Origin: Sulfurovum sp.
Lineage (GTDB): Bacteria; Campylobacterota; Campylobacteria; Campylobacterales; Sulfurovaceae
Reading direction: 5' to 3'
DNA length: 16,316 nt
Assembly (NCBI GenBank): GCA_026193735.1
Contig: JAPHUJ010000101.1
Coordinates: 1-16,316, forward strand
In this document: positions 8,880 through 16,304 of the stretch, in pieces
How positions within the stretch are numbered: position 1 is the stretch's first letter
Layout of the letters: the number at the start of each line of letters is the position of its first letter
Notes under the pieces: model-generated
Told to the model about the DNA's origin: nothing
What the model saw: only the letters and a program-made list of their open reading frames with translations
Database searches by the model: none
Made by a program: the position numbers and the translations under genes

Positions 8880-9650
8880 ATGATAAGAATGATAGTTGGA
8901 CTGAGTGCTTTACTGTTAGTGCTGGGTTGTGGCGGTCCCAGTGTTGACAGATCAGACAGTCTTATCGTGATAGATGCTGGACATGGAGGACATGATTGTG
9001 GTGCCTTATGTGATAGTAGAAAAGAAAAAGATCTAGTACTTCAAATTACTAAAAAACTTAAAAAAGAGTTTAGAAATGAAGGTTACAGAGTTCATCTTAC
9101 TAGAGGTAATGATAGGTTTTTGACACTTGGACAACGTACGAGAATTGCAGATAAGAAAGATGCTAAGGTTTTCATCTCTATCCATGCCAATGCCATTGGT
9201 GACAAAAGTCGTTTTGATGTTGTTGAAGGTGTAGAAACTTACTTTTTACAAGAAACCAGAGATGAAAAGTCTCAACTTATTGCTGCTAGAGAGAATGCAT
9301 CAGTACTGCAAGGTGCAGACAAATTAAGCAGGGACGTTATTATTGATGCTGTATTGAACGGTCCTAAAATTATACAGTCCCATAAACTCGCGATAGACGT
9401 ACAACACAACATTATGAAGAGTTTAAGTAATGACTATAATAATGTGAAAGATGGAGGTGTCAGACCAGCACCATTTTATGTACTTGTAGGTGCAAGCAGA
9501 CCTTCTATACTTGTAGAAGTTGGATATATTACAAATCCTAAAGAACGAGAAAGACTTTTTACATCAAACTATCAGGAAGAACTTGTTGAGGGTATTGTTG
9601 AAGGGGTAAATAGATATTTGGATAATAGAAAAGAAGAGATTGGGTTTTAA
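8880..9650 (+). CDS. Lipoprotein N-acetylmuramoyl-L-alanine amidase (Amidase_3 only), tandem paralogue
   Basis: A second zinc amidase, 35 bases after the first. It is an Amidase_3 domain (about residues 27-250) without an AMIN domain. A short lipoprotein signal with lipobox LVLGC (C17, followed by Gly) replaces the normal signal peptide, so it should be lipid-anchored; lack of Asp at +2 favours the outer membrane by the E. coli rule. Zinc ligands H35, E49 and H102 and catalytic E213 are all present. It is clearly a copy of its neighbour: in the stretch starting R-x-VIID the two agree at 20 of 25 positions, and both end in a (Y)L-x-NRK-x-EI tail. It also keeps the regulatory-type insert after SIHAN. 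Two extra cysteines, C40 and C44, flank the zinc-binding loop and are absent from the first copy. AGGA (8870-8873) lies six bases before the ATG. Confidence 0.9.
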   Translation: MIRMIVGLSALLLVLGCGGPSVDRSDSLIVIDAGHGGHDCGALCDSRKEKDLVLQITKKLKKEFRNEGYRVHLTRGNDRFLTLGQRTRIADKKDAKVFISIHANAIGDKSRFDVVEGVETYFLQETRDEKSQLIAARENASVLQGADKLSRDVIIDAVLNGPKIIQSHKLAIDVQHNIMKSLSNDYNNVKDGGVRPAPFYVLVGASRPSILVEVGYITNPKERERLFTSNYQEELVEGIVEGVNRYLDNRKEEIGF

Positions 9651-9661
9651 GGAGTATTGCA

Positions 9662-9723
9662 TTTCTGCATCCCCATAGCCCATAGGAAAAATATCCTTGG
9701 GTACAAGTATGGGGATGCAGAAA
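9662..9723. repeat. Long nested hairpin between convergent genes
   Basis: The arms 9662-9677 and 9708-9723 are a perfect 16-bp inverted repeat (TTTCTGCATCCCCATA and its complement). Inside lies a second hairpin: CCCA (9679-9682) with TGGG (9698-9701) and AGGA (9684-9687) with TCCT (9694-9697), with one bulged T and an AAAATA loop. It starts 12 bases after the second amidase stop and ends next to the ppa stop, where a two-way terminator is expected. However, the stem is longer than most terminators and neither side has a clean T-tract, so a REP/MITE-like repeat is an alternative. Confidence 0.8.
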
Positions 9724-9724
9724 A

Positions 9725-10243
9725 TTATTTGTAGTTTTTAATCGCTTTTTCCAAGATAGCTGTTGCCGCTGCTTTATCTTTAAATCCTGCTACTTTTACC
9801 CATTTGTTAGGCTCAAGCATTTTGTATGTTTCAAAGAAATTCTTAATACGGTTAAGTGTATGCTCTGGTACATCACCAAGATCGTTGATGTTTGCATATG
9901 TCGGATCTATTTTTACAGTAGGAACGGCAATAAGCTTTTCATCTCCACCACTTTCATCTTCTGTCATAAGTACGCCTACGAGTCTACACTTGATGTATGA
10001 ACCTGCTTGGAGTGGGTAGTCACAAAGTACAAGAATATCAGCCGGATCACCATCATCTGACAATGTATTTGCTACAAAACCGTAGTTTGCAGGGTAATGC
10101 ATAGCAGAGTAAAGTACTCTATCTACTTCAACAGCGCCTGATTCTTTGTCTATTTCGTATTTGATAGCTGAGTTAAGTGGTACTTCGATGATTGCTTTTA
10201 CGGCATCTGGGTTTTCACCATATCCGATTTTAGTAATATCCAT
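9725..10243 (-). CDS. ppa: Inorganic pyrophosphatase (family I)
   Basis: Hydrolyses pyrophosphate to two phosphates in the cytoplasm, pulling biosynthetic reactions forward. At 172 aa it is a normal family I enzyme. It shows IKYEIDKESG (K28 onward), the RVLYSAMHYPANYGFV segment, the signature DGDPAD (D64, D66, D69) that binds catalytic metals, an acidic TEDESGGDEKL stretch with further metal ligands, and a KWVKV segment near the C-terminus. GGAGAT on the minus strand precedes the ATG. It stands alone, convergent with the amidase gene and divergent from the histidine kinase gene. Confidence 0.97.
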   Translation of the reverse strand: MDITKIGYGENPDAVKAIIEVPLNSAIKYEIDKESGAVEVDRVLYSAMHYPANYGFVANTLSDDGDPADILVLCDYPLQAGSYIKCRLVGVLMTEDESGGDEKLIAVPTVKIDPTYANINDLGDVPEHTLNRIKNFFETYKMLEPNKWVKVAGFKDKAAATAILEKAIKNYK

Positions 10244-10272
10244 TTAATATCTCCATAGGTTAAATTTTGAAG

Positions 10273-10278
10273 ATTCTA
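10273..10278 (-). promoter_or_regulatory. -10-like element (TAGAAT) for ppa
   Basis: On the minus strand TAGAAT lies about 30 bases before the ppa start, within an AT-rich stretch. No good -35 is at standard spacing. It is the best -10 candidate in the 151-base divergent region. Confidence 0.4.
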
Positions 10279-10322
10279 ACATAAATATCATAAATAGTTT
10301 ATCAAATCATGGTACTATCTTG

Positions 10323-10328
10323 TAGAAT
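10323..10328 (+). promoter_or_regulatory. -10-like element (TAGAAT) for the two-component system
   Basis: TAGAAT preceded by TTG sits about 67 bases before the histidine kinase start. A weak TTATCA at 10299-10304 is 18 bases upstream. It is followed closely by a short palindrome at 10335-10349. Confidence 0.38.
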
Positions 10329-10334
10329 AAAATT

Positions 10335-10349
10335 TAATCCATAGGATTA
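10335..10349. repeat. 15-bp palindrome downstream of the kinase promoter
   Basis: TAATCC-ATA-GGATTA is a perfect 6-bp dyad with a 3-base centre, starting 7 bases after the proposed -10 element. The position would suit a repressor or autoregulatory site, but short AT-rich dyads occur by chance. Confidence 0.3.
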
Positions 10350-10394
10350 TGTGTGAAAAAAATAGTTTTAGATGTTTAGAAAAGTATTTAATAT

Positions 10395-12092
10395 TTGGTT
10401 TTAAAAAAAGTCAATAAATTTTATTTTTCTATCTTTACTCAATTGGAGAACATTATCATATATTTTAAAAATAAAACTATTGCAAGTATCCATGTTGTTG
10501 GTATGCTTATAATGCTTATAGTTATTATTATATTTTCGACAATAGTTGCCTATAAAGAATACCAAAATTTTGACGTTGAAGCTAAAAGTATTCAAGCAGA
10601 ATTTATTCAAAAACAAAAAGACACTCTTGTCTTTGATACCACGCGAGTACTCAAGTTTATCAATAACGCATATGCAAATAGAAATACAGAGACAGATGAA
10701 GCTGTGTTAAAAAAACAGATACTTCATGCTATAGAAGAACTTTATGGACGGCCAGATGGTACAGGATACATATTTGTCTATGATTTTAATGGCATCGTAC
10801 TTTCTGACCCCATACAAAGACAAAATATAGGTAAGAATCTTTATGCCACTACAGATACTAATGGTGTAATGGTCATTAAAGATCTTATAGATGTTTCACG
10901 AAAAAAAGAGGGTGGATTTGTTGAGTATCAATGGCTGAAACCTACTACAGGAGCATTGAGTCCTAAAGTGTCTTATGCAAAGTCTTTTGAACCTTGGAGT
11001 TGGATGGTTGGAACGGGTGTATATCTTGATGAAGTAGAAAAACATATACAAACCCAAAGAAACATACTCAAAAATAGACTCAATCAGTATTCTCTTAAAA
11101 TGGTATTTTTGCTGGTTATATTATTTGTAGTGGGTATTATAGGGATTATTATTACAAATCGTATACTTAAAAAAGAGATATCTTCATTTAGTGATTATTT
11201 TAAAGAAGCCTCATCTACATATGCTATGATAGATGAAGATAATATACGTCTTTCTGAATTTAAAAAAATGGTGCATTATATCAATGCGATGATCAGTGTG
11301 ATCCATCAAAGGAAAGAGAAATTAAAAGAGTTGAACCTGACACTTGAATCAAAAGTAGCGCAGAAAACAAAAGATTTAAGTGAGAAAAATATCTTACTTG
11401 AAAAAGAAAAAGATTTTAATGCTTCTCTTGTCAAGGCACAAGACAGTTTCATCAAACATTCTATCCACGAGATCAATACACCCTTGGCGGTGATCATGAC
11501 CCATATTGATTTGTTTAAAATGAAAGAAGGTGAAAACAGATATCTTACCAAAATAGAAGCAGCAAGTAAGATCATTTCTAACATCTATGAAGATTTGAGC
11601 TATATGGTGAAAAAAAACCGTTTTGTTTATACTAAAAAGCGCTTGAATATTTCTCATTTTCTTGAGGAGAGGATTGACTTTTTTTCTGAAATTGCATTGG
11701 GAAATCAACATAACATCATTGCTGAGATTCAAAATGATCTTTGGCTTTATTTTAGTCTCGAAGAATTACAGAGAATTATTGATAACAATTTATCTAATGC
11801 CATCAAATATGCCAATAAAGGTACGGATGTAAAGATAATACTTAAAGAAGAAAAAGAAGAAATTGTTTTGAACTTTTTAACTATTTCTCCTAAGATTGAA
11901 GATACTGAACGTATCTTTAATGCTTACGAACGTGAGAATAATGTACGTGGTGGCTTTGGATTGGGACTAGAAATAGTCTATACTATTTGTCAAAAAGAAA
12001 ACGTTAAAATAGAAGTACAGTCTGATGATGACATGACTGTATTCAGTTATAGGTTTAAGAAGGAGGGACTAGATGAAAGTATTATTGCTTGA
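10395..12092 (+). CDS. Membrane sensor histidine kinase with periplasmic sCache_2-type domain
   Basis: Sensor of a two-component system. One membrane segment (about residues 32-54) leads into a periplasmic domain of about 180 residues that fits sCache_2: GYIFVYDFNGIVLSDP (124-139), IGKNLY, GGFVEYQW (173-180), and a WSWMVGTGVY ending (201-210). Such domains often bind small organic acids. A second membrane segment spans about 236-255, followed by a coiled linker (305-350). The phospho-acceptor is H358 in SIHEINTPL. The ATPase domain has an N-box (NNLSNAIKYA, 464-473) and a G2 box (GFGLGL, 520-525), but the usual DxGxG G1 box is replaced by a LTISPKIEDTERIF stretch. The start is unclear: TTG at 10395 has only a weak upstream AGAAAAG, and a good GGAGAA at 10445-10450 has no standard start codon at the right distance. 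The gene overlaps the response regulator by 20 bases. Confidence 0.88.
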   Translation: MVLKKVNKFYFSIFTQLENIIIYFKNKTIASIHVVGMLIMLIVIIIFSTIVAYKEYQNFDVEAKSIQAEFIQKQKDTLVFDTTRVLKFINNAYANRNTETDEAVLKKQILHAIEELYGRPDGTGYIFVYDFNGIVLSDPIQRQNIGKNLYATTDTNGVMVIKDLIDVSRKKEGGFVEYQWLKPTTGALSPKVSYAKSFEPWSWMVGTGVYLDEVEKHIQTQRNILKNRLNQYSLKMVFLLVILFVVGIIGIIITNRILKKEISSFSDYFKEASSTYAMIDEDNIRLSEFKKMVHYINAMISVIHQRKEKLKELNLTLESKVAQKTKDLSEKNILLEKEKDFNASLVKAQDSFIKHSIHEINTPLAVIMTHIDLFKMKEGENRYLTKIEAASKIISNIYEDLSYMVKKNRFVYTKKRLNISHFLEERIDFFSEIALGNQHNIIAEIQNDLWLYFSLEELQRIIDNNLSNAIKYANKGTDVKIILKEEKEEIVLNFLTISPKIEDTERIFNAYERENNVRGGFGLGLEIVYTICQKENVKIEVQSDDDMTVFSYRFKKEGLDESIIA

Positions 12093-12735
12093 AGATGAGT
12101 TAATGCTCCAGAGTGCGATAAAAGAGTATTTGACGGACACGGGGTATGAAGTGACAGCTTTTGAAGATGGTAAAGAAGCATATACCAATATATCTAATAA
12201 CAAGTATGACCTTTTTATCTTTGATATCAATACACCCAGTATGGATGGGCTTTCTTTACTTGATACCCTGCAAAAAGAGAAGATATATATCCCTACCATC
12301 TTCATTTCTGCCATTACGGAGATAGAGCAGATAAGTAAAGCGTATGAGTTAGGGTGTTATGATTATTTGAAAAAACCTTTTCATCTCAAAGAATTGAGTC
12401 TGCATATTGAACGATTGTTGAAAATGGCAGATATTAGAGCAAAAAGTTTTGTAAAGATCTCAAAAATGTATTGTTATGACATTGAAAACAAATGTTTGTT
12501 GTTTGATGGTGAAGAACAACTATTGACACATAAACAAGCACAGATCATGGAACTTTTTGCTGCAAATATCAATAAAATGGTTGATTTTGAAATGCTTCGG
12601 CACTATGCTTGGAATGATAGCCCTGTAGATAATGCCATCATCAGAGCAGAGATACATAGGGTTCGTAAAATACTCAAAGAAGATTTAATTACAACCCTTA
12701 AGGGTGTTGGATATACACTTACTAAACAAATATAA
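12073..12735 (+). CDS. OmpR-family response regulator
   Basis: DNA-binding partner of the upstream kinase. The receiver domain (about 1-115) has the acidic pair E7-D8, phospho-acceptor D51 in FIFDINTP, the switch Ser at S79 and the K101-P102 pair. The C-terminal winged helix (about 128-220) has the features of Trans_reg_C, including a recognition-helix segment with AIIRAEIHRVRKIL and the final hairpin LKGVGYTL. A very strong AGGAGG (12061-12066) lies six bases before the ATG, inside the kinase gene, so translation need not depend only on coupling. The 11-bp direct repeats 80 bases downstream, in front of the porin, are the obvious candidate binding site. Confidence 0.95.
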   Translation: MKVLLLEDELMLQSAIKEYLTDTGYEVTAFEDGKEAYTNISNNKYDLFIFDINTPSMDGLSLLDTLQKEKIYIPTIFISAITEIEQISKAYELGCYDYLKKPFHLKELSLHIERLLKMADIRAKSFVKISKMYCYDIENKCLLFDGEEQLLTHKQAQIMELFAANINKMVDFEMLRHYAWNDSPVDNAIIRAEIHRVRKILKEDLITTLKGVGYTLTKQI

Positions 12736-12815
12736 TCTTTTTAATATATTTGTCTCCATACTGTAACCAATATACACAGATAACTTTTTTTAATACAACT
12801 TTCTTCTTATTTTTC

Positions 12816-12843
12816 TTAATGCTATGTTAATGCTACGTTAATC
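12816..12843 (+). promoter_or_regulatory. 11-bp direct repeats, probable response-regulator operator for the porin
   Basis: TTAATGCTATG (12816-12826) is followed directly by TTAATGCTACG (12827-12837) and a partial third copy TTAATC (12838-12843). Head-to-tail half-sites with an 11-bp period are the classic target of OmpR/PhoB-family regulators, and a gene of that family ends 80 bases upstream. The array lies about 38 bases before the porin ATG and just upstream of a -10-like region, the activator position known from PhoB-type promoters. Confidence 0.65.
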
Positions 12844-12846
12844 CTT

Positions 12847-12857
12847 CATACTAAATA
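12847..12857 (+). promoter_or_regulatory. -10-like region of the porin promoter
   Basis: CATACTAAATA contains CATACT (four of six matches to TATAAT) about 10 bases after the second full direct repeat. There is no recognisable -35, consistent with an activator-dependent promoter in which the repeats take its place. The exact -10 hexamer is uncertain. Confidence 0.4.
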
Positions 12858-12881
12858 TGTAAAAAAATAAGAGGAGAAAAA

Positions 12882-14219
12882 ATGAGAAGATATTTAGCTT
12901 TATCCGTCGTAGCATCAACACTGCTTGTGGCTGGGGGAGACATTGCGCCAGTAGAGCCAATGGTAGAGATGGCTGTAGAGCAGGATTATGGTGAGATTTT
13001 TGGACAATCCAGAACGTTTTATCTTGACAGAACTTATTCTGGTACGGTCAATAATAACCGTAATTCACTTGCTACAGGTGGTTATATAGGATATAAATCA
13101 CCTGTCTTGAATGGATTTAGCGCTGCTGCGGCAGTTTATGGAACCTATGGTTTTAATATACATGATCAAGATGCTGATGTTATTGGTGCTGCAAGTTACG
13201 ATCCTGCACTTTATGGCAGAGACTTTGAGAATTATGCCTTTATCGGACAAGCATATATCAATTATGCCTTTGGTAAGACCAATATCAAAATAGGTCGCCA
13301 AGAACTTAATACACCTATGGCTGGTGGGGATGATGCAAGAATGTTACCAAACCTTTTTGAAGCAGCAATACTTAGCAATACAGACATAGAAGATACAACA
13401 TTGATTGCAGCACATGTAACTAGAGAAACAGTAGGTACATTTGGTAATATTTATGGTGGTGGGATATTGGGCTTGTCAAGTGGTTATGGTTTAGGTATGA
13501 ATGAAGCACTAAGTGGGGATTTTGTAAATATGGGGGTTGTGGCACTAGGTGAAGGTAATCATACAGATGGTGTAACTGCAGCAGCTGTTATATATAAAGG
13601 TATTGATGGACTTACTTTACAGGCATGGGATTATTATGCACATGATATCCTCAACGCAATCTATATTCAAGCAGATTATGGATGGAATTGTATACTTAAT
13701 GATAAAATAAAAATGAATGCTTCTGGGCAATATATCAATGAAAGTGAAGTAGGTGATGCATTAGCAGGTAGTGTAGACACTAATTACTGGAGTGTAAAAC
13801 TAGGTTCTAGTTACGATGCATTAAGTGCATATGTAGCTTACTCACAAACGGGAGATAGCAATAGTGATACTGCAGGAAATGTTATTACTCCATGGGGAGG
13901 TATGCCAGCGTTTACTCAAGGTATGGTCACACGACACCAATTTTTTGCGGATACCGATGCATGGAAAGTTGCAGCAACATATAATGTAAAAGAATATGGT
14001 GTAACAGCTACAGTATATTATACAGAGTTTGATATAGGGTTAGGAAATTTTTATGATCCTACAAATGCATGGACAGCTTCTGAATCAGGGTGGGATATTC
14101 AATATGATGTTGCTTCAGTTAAGGGACTTAACTTGAGAGCAAGAGCAAACTATCCAAGAGATTTCAAAGAGGGTCTAGATTGGAATGAGTATAGACTGAT
14201 AGCAAACTATAACTTTTAA
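12882..14219 (+). CDS. Outer-membrane porin, OprD-like
   Basis: Predicted outer-membrane beta-barrel channel. A signal peptide (about residues 1-19, core LALSVVASTLLVA) precedes a mature protein rich in alternating hydrophobic and aromatic strands. It ends in Phe (YNF), as outer-membrane barrels usually do. OprD-like features include RTFYLDR near 45-51 and the KIGRQELNTPMAGGDDARMLPN stretch after about residue 136, here given in two parts as GRQELNTP and DDARMLPN. The length (445 aa) suits an 18-strand OprD-type channel. A single Cys (in GWNCILN) is unusual for a porin. GAGGAG (12871-12876) lies five bases before the ATG. Position between the response regulator and an acetate-type symporter suggests passage of small carboxylates, but the substrate is inferred. 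Confidence 0.85.
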   Translation: MRRYLALSVVASTLLVAGGDIAPVEPMVEMAVEQDYGEIFGQSRTFYLDRTYSGTVNNNRNSLATGGYIGYKSPVLNGFSAAAAVYGTYGFNIHDQDADVIGAASYDPALYGRDFENYAFIGQAYINYAFGKTNIKIGRQELNTPMAGGDDARMLPNLFEAAILSNTDIEDTTLIAAHVTRETVGTFGNIYGGGILGLSSGYGLGMNEALSGDFVNMGVVALGEGNHTDGVTAAAVIYKGIDGLTLQAWDYYAHDILNAIYIQADYGWNCILNDKIKMNASGQYINESEVGDALAGSVDTNYWSVKLGSSYDALSAYVAYSQTGDSNSDTAGNVITPWGGMPAFTQGMVTRHQFFADTDAWKVAATYNVKEYGVTATVYYTEFDIGLGNFYDPTNAWTASESGWDIQYDVASVKGLNLRARANYPRDFKEGLDWNEYRLIANYNF

Positions 14220-14277
14220 AAGACTATAGTGTAAGAACTATTTATTATTTGCACTTTAAAAATATGAAGGAAGAATT

Positions 14278-14598
14278 ATGACTAAAGAACAAGTACAAGA
14301 GATTACAAATAATCCTAAGTACCAGGAGCTGATTAGTAAAAGAGGTAAGTTCGCATGGACACTTACTATTATTATGTTAGTAGTTTATTATGCGTTTATT
14401 TTGTTTATCGCATTTAGCCCAGAAACACTAGGCGCCAAAATAAGCCCAGATGCTATGATGACTGTAGGTATACCTGTGGGTATTTCCATTATTGTTTTTG
14501 CTTTTGCATTAACAGGGTTTTATGTACAAAGAGCCAACGGTGAATTCGATGGACTCTTAAATGACTTAAAAAATGATCTAGAAAAGGGGATAAAATAA
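14278..14598 (+). CDS. DUF485 (YjcH-like) inner-membrane protein
   Basis: A small membrane protein (106 aa) with two predicted helices (about residues 24-46 and 61-84) and polar, charged ends. The [11 protein letters not shown] motif at 12-22 is the conserved start of DUF485. In many bacteria this family is found immediately upstream of actP-type acetate symporters (yjcH-actP in E. coli), and the same order is seen here. Its stop overlaps the symporter start (TAATG), which suggests coupled translation and a shared role. Its biochemical function is not established. GAAGGAAG (14266-14273) gives a good ribosome-binding site. Confidence 0.92.
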   Translation: MTKEQVQEITNNPKYQELISKRGKFAWTLTIIMLVVYYAFILFIAFSPETLGAKISPDAMMTVGIPVGISIIVFAFALTGFYVQRANGEFDGLLNDLKNDLEKGIK

Positions 14599-16268
14599 TG
14601 TTGGGTAAATTTTTATCTCTATTTATACTTGCAGCAACGACAGTTGCATTTGCAGTAGGCGCAGATTTGGGAGAAGTTACAAAAGCTGAATCACTGAATA
14701 TTCCAGCGATCGTTATGTTTTTTATTTTTGTTGCTGCTACACTTGGTATTACATACTGGGCTTCAAAAAGAACAAAATCAGCAAAAGATTTTTATACTGC
14801 CGGTGGTGGCATCACAGGTACTCAAAATGGTACTGCTATTGCAGGTGACTACATGTCAGCAGCATCTTTTCTTGGTATTACCGGAATGGTCTACCTTAAA
14901 GGGTACGATGGACTGATCTTTTCAATTGGATTCTTGGTTGGTTGGCCGATTATTCTTTTTATGATTTCTGAGCAACTTAGAAACCTTGGTAAATATACAT
15001 TTGCCGATGTTACTGCATATAGATTAAAACAAAAACAGGTAAGAATTTTAGCTGCACTTGGATCTATTTCTGTGGTTATTCTCTATTTGATTGCTCAAAT
15101 GGTTGGTGCAGGTCAATTGATTAAGATTCTATTTGGCTTAGACTATGAGTTTGCAGTTATTATTGTTGGTGTATTGATGATCTTATACGTTGTGTTTGGT
15201 GGTATGCTTGCAACTACATGGGTACAGATCATTAAAGCGGTGCTACTTCTTTTGGGTACTACTTTTATGTCAATTATGGTGATGTCTAAATTTGGATTTA
15301 GTTTTGATGCACTCTTTACAAGAGCAACAGAGATACACTCTCAAGGTGTAGCGATCATGAGTCCTGGTGGACTAGTGTCTGATCCTATTTCAGCTATCTC
15401 TCTTGGTATTGCGCTTATGTTTGGTACAGCGGGTCTCCCTCATATTCTTATGAGATTCTTTACTGTTGCTGATGCAAAAGAAGCAAGAAAGTCAGTATTT
15501 GTAGCAACAGGTCTTATCGGTTATTTCTATGTACTTACATTCATTATGGGATTCGGTGCCATTGTACTCGTACTTGGTGACCCAGCGGGTACTTACCTGT
15601 CAGCAGATGGTGTAACACTTAAGGGTATGAACAACATGGCAGCAGTATGGCTAGCGCATGCAGTTGGTGGTGACTACTTCTTAGGATTTATCTCAGCAGT
15701 TGCTTTTGCAACTATTCTTGCAGTTGTCTCTGGCCTTACACTTGCAGGTGCCTCAGCTATTTCACATGATCTATATGCCAATGCATTTGCAAAAGGTAAA
15801 GTAGTGGATGAACTAAAAGAGATGCAAGTATCAAAAATGGCGACTGTCGCTATTGGTATTGCTGCAATCTTCTTTGGTATCGCCTTTGAAAAGCAAAACA
15901 TTGCCTTTGTTGTTGCGCTTGCATTTACCATTGCAGCATCTGCCAACTTCCCTGTATTGTTTATGTCGATCTTTTGGAAGAAGTTAACAACTAGAGGTGC
16001 AGTAATCGGTGGATACATTGGTTTGATCTCAGCGCTTGTACTGGTCATATTAGGTCCTGTTGTATGGACATCGATTCTTGGAAATTCTGAGCCAATTGTA
16101 CCTTACAAATTCCCAGCTGTATTCTCAGTACCTTTGGCGTTTATTGCCATTTGGTTCTTTTCTATTACAGACAAATCAGACGATGCACAAAGATGTATCG
16201 ATGAATTTGATGCTCAAAATATTAGATGTCAAACTGGTATAGGTGCGGATGGTGCATCAGACCATTAG
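14598..16268 (+). CDS. actP: Cation/acetate symporter, SSS family (ActP-like)
   Basis: Predicted sodium-driven uptake of acetate or similar short monocarboxylates across the inner membrane. The 556-aa protein matches E. coli ActP in length (about 549) and in layout: a signal-peptide-like first hydrophobic segment (1-22) and about 13 more membrane helices. Family marks include [18 protein letters not shown] (about residues 76-93, first core helix), the SSS signature region [18 protein letters not shown], and a helix near 363-390 ([20 protein letters not shown]) that carries the Ser/Thr residues linked to sodium binding in this family. The DUF485 partner upstream supports an ActP subtype over proline or glucose carriers. 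AGGGGA (14585-14590) precedes the ATG. Exact substrate (acetate, propionate, pyruvate, glycolate) cannot be told from sequence. Confidence 0.92.
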   Translation: MLGKFLSLFILAATTVAFAVGADLGEVTKAESLNIPAIVMFFIFVAATLGITYWASKRTKSAKDFYTAGGGITGTQNGTAIAGDYMSAASFLGITGMVYLKGYDGLIFSIGFLVGWPIILFMISEQLRNLGKYTFADVTAYRLKQKQVRILAALGSISVVILYLIAQMVGAGQLIKILFGLDYEFAVIIVGVLMILYVVFGGMLATTWVQIIKAVLLLLGTTFMSIMVMSKFGFSFDALFTRATEIHSQGVAIMSPGGLVSDPISAISLGIALMFGTAGLPHILMRFFTVADAKEARKSVFVATGLIGYFYVLTFIMGFGAIVLVLGDPAGTYLSADGVTLKGMNNMAAVWLAHAVGGDYFLGFISAVAFATILAVVSGLTLAGASAISHDLYANAFAKGKVVDELKEMQVSKMATVAIGIAAIFFGIAFEKQNIAFVVALAFTIAASANFPVLFMSIFWKKLTTRGAVIGGYIGLISALVLVILGPVVWTSILGNSEPIVPYKFPAVFSVPLAFIAIWFFSITDKSDDAQRCIDEFDAQNIRCQTGIGADGASDH

Positions 16269-16276
16269 CTAGACCT

Positions 16277-16304
16277 TAACTAAAGTCCTTTTGGGCTTTA
16301 GTTA
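16277..16304 (+). terminator. Intrinsic-type terminator after actP
   Basis: TAACTAAAG (16277-16285) pairs with CTTTAGTTA (16296-16304), extended inward by TCC against GGG with one G-T pair, around a TTTT loop: a stem of about 12 bp starting 8 bases after the symporter stop. The following bases are AT-rich (TATTAGTTATAT) rather than a clean T-run. It marks the probable end of the porin-DUF485-actP transcript. Confidence 0.72.

Noticed and set aside
14220..14277. Possible separate promoter or terminator between the porin and the DUF485 gene.
   Set aside because: Only 58 AT-rich bases with no convincing -10, hairpin with T-tract, or copy of the 11-bp repeat; read-through from the porin promoter is simpler.
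15674..16048. 124-codon minus-strand open frame opposite actP.
   Set aside because: Low-complexity Ala/Thr/Ile composition mirrors the membrane-helix codons of actP on the other strand; no motif was recognised.
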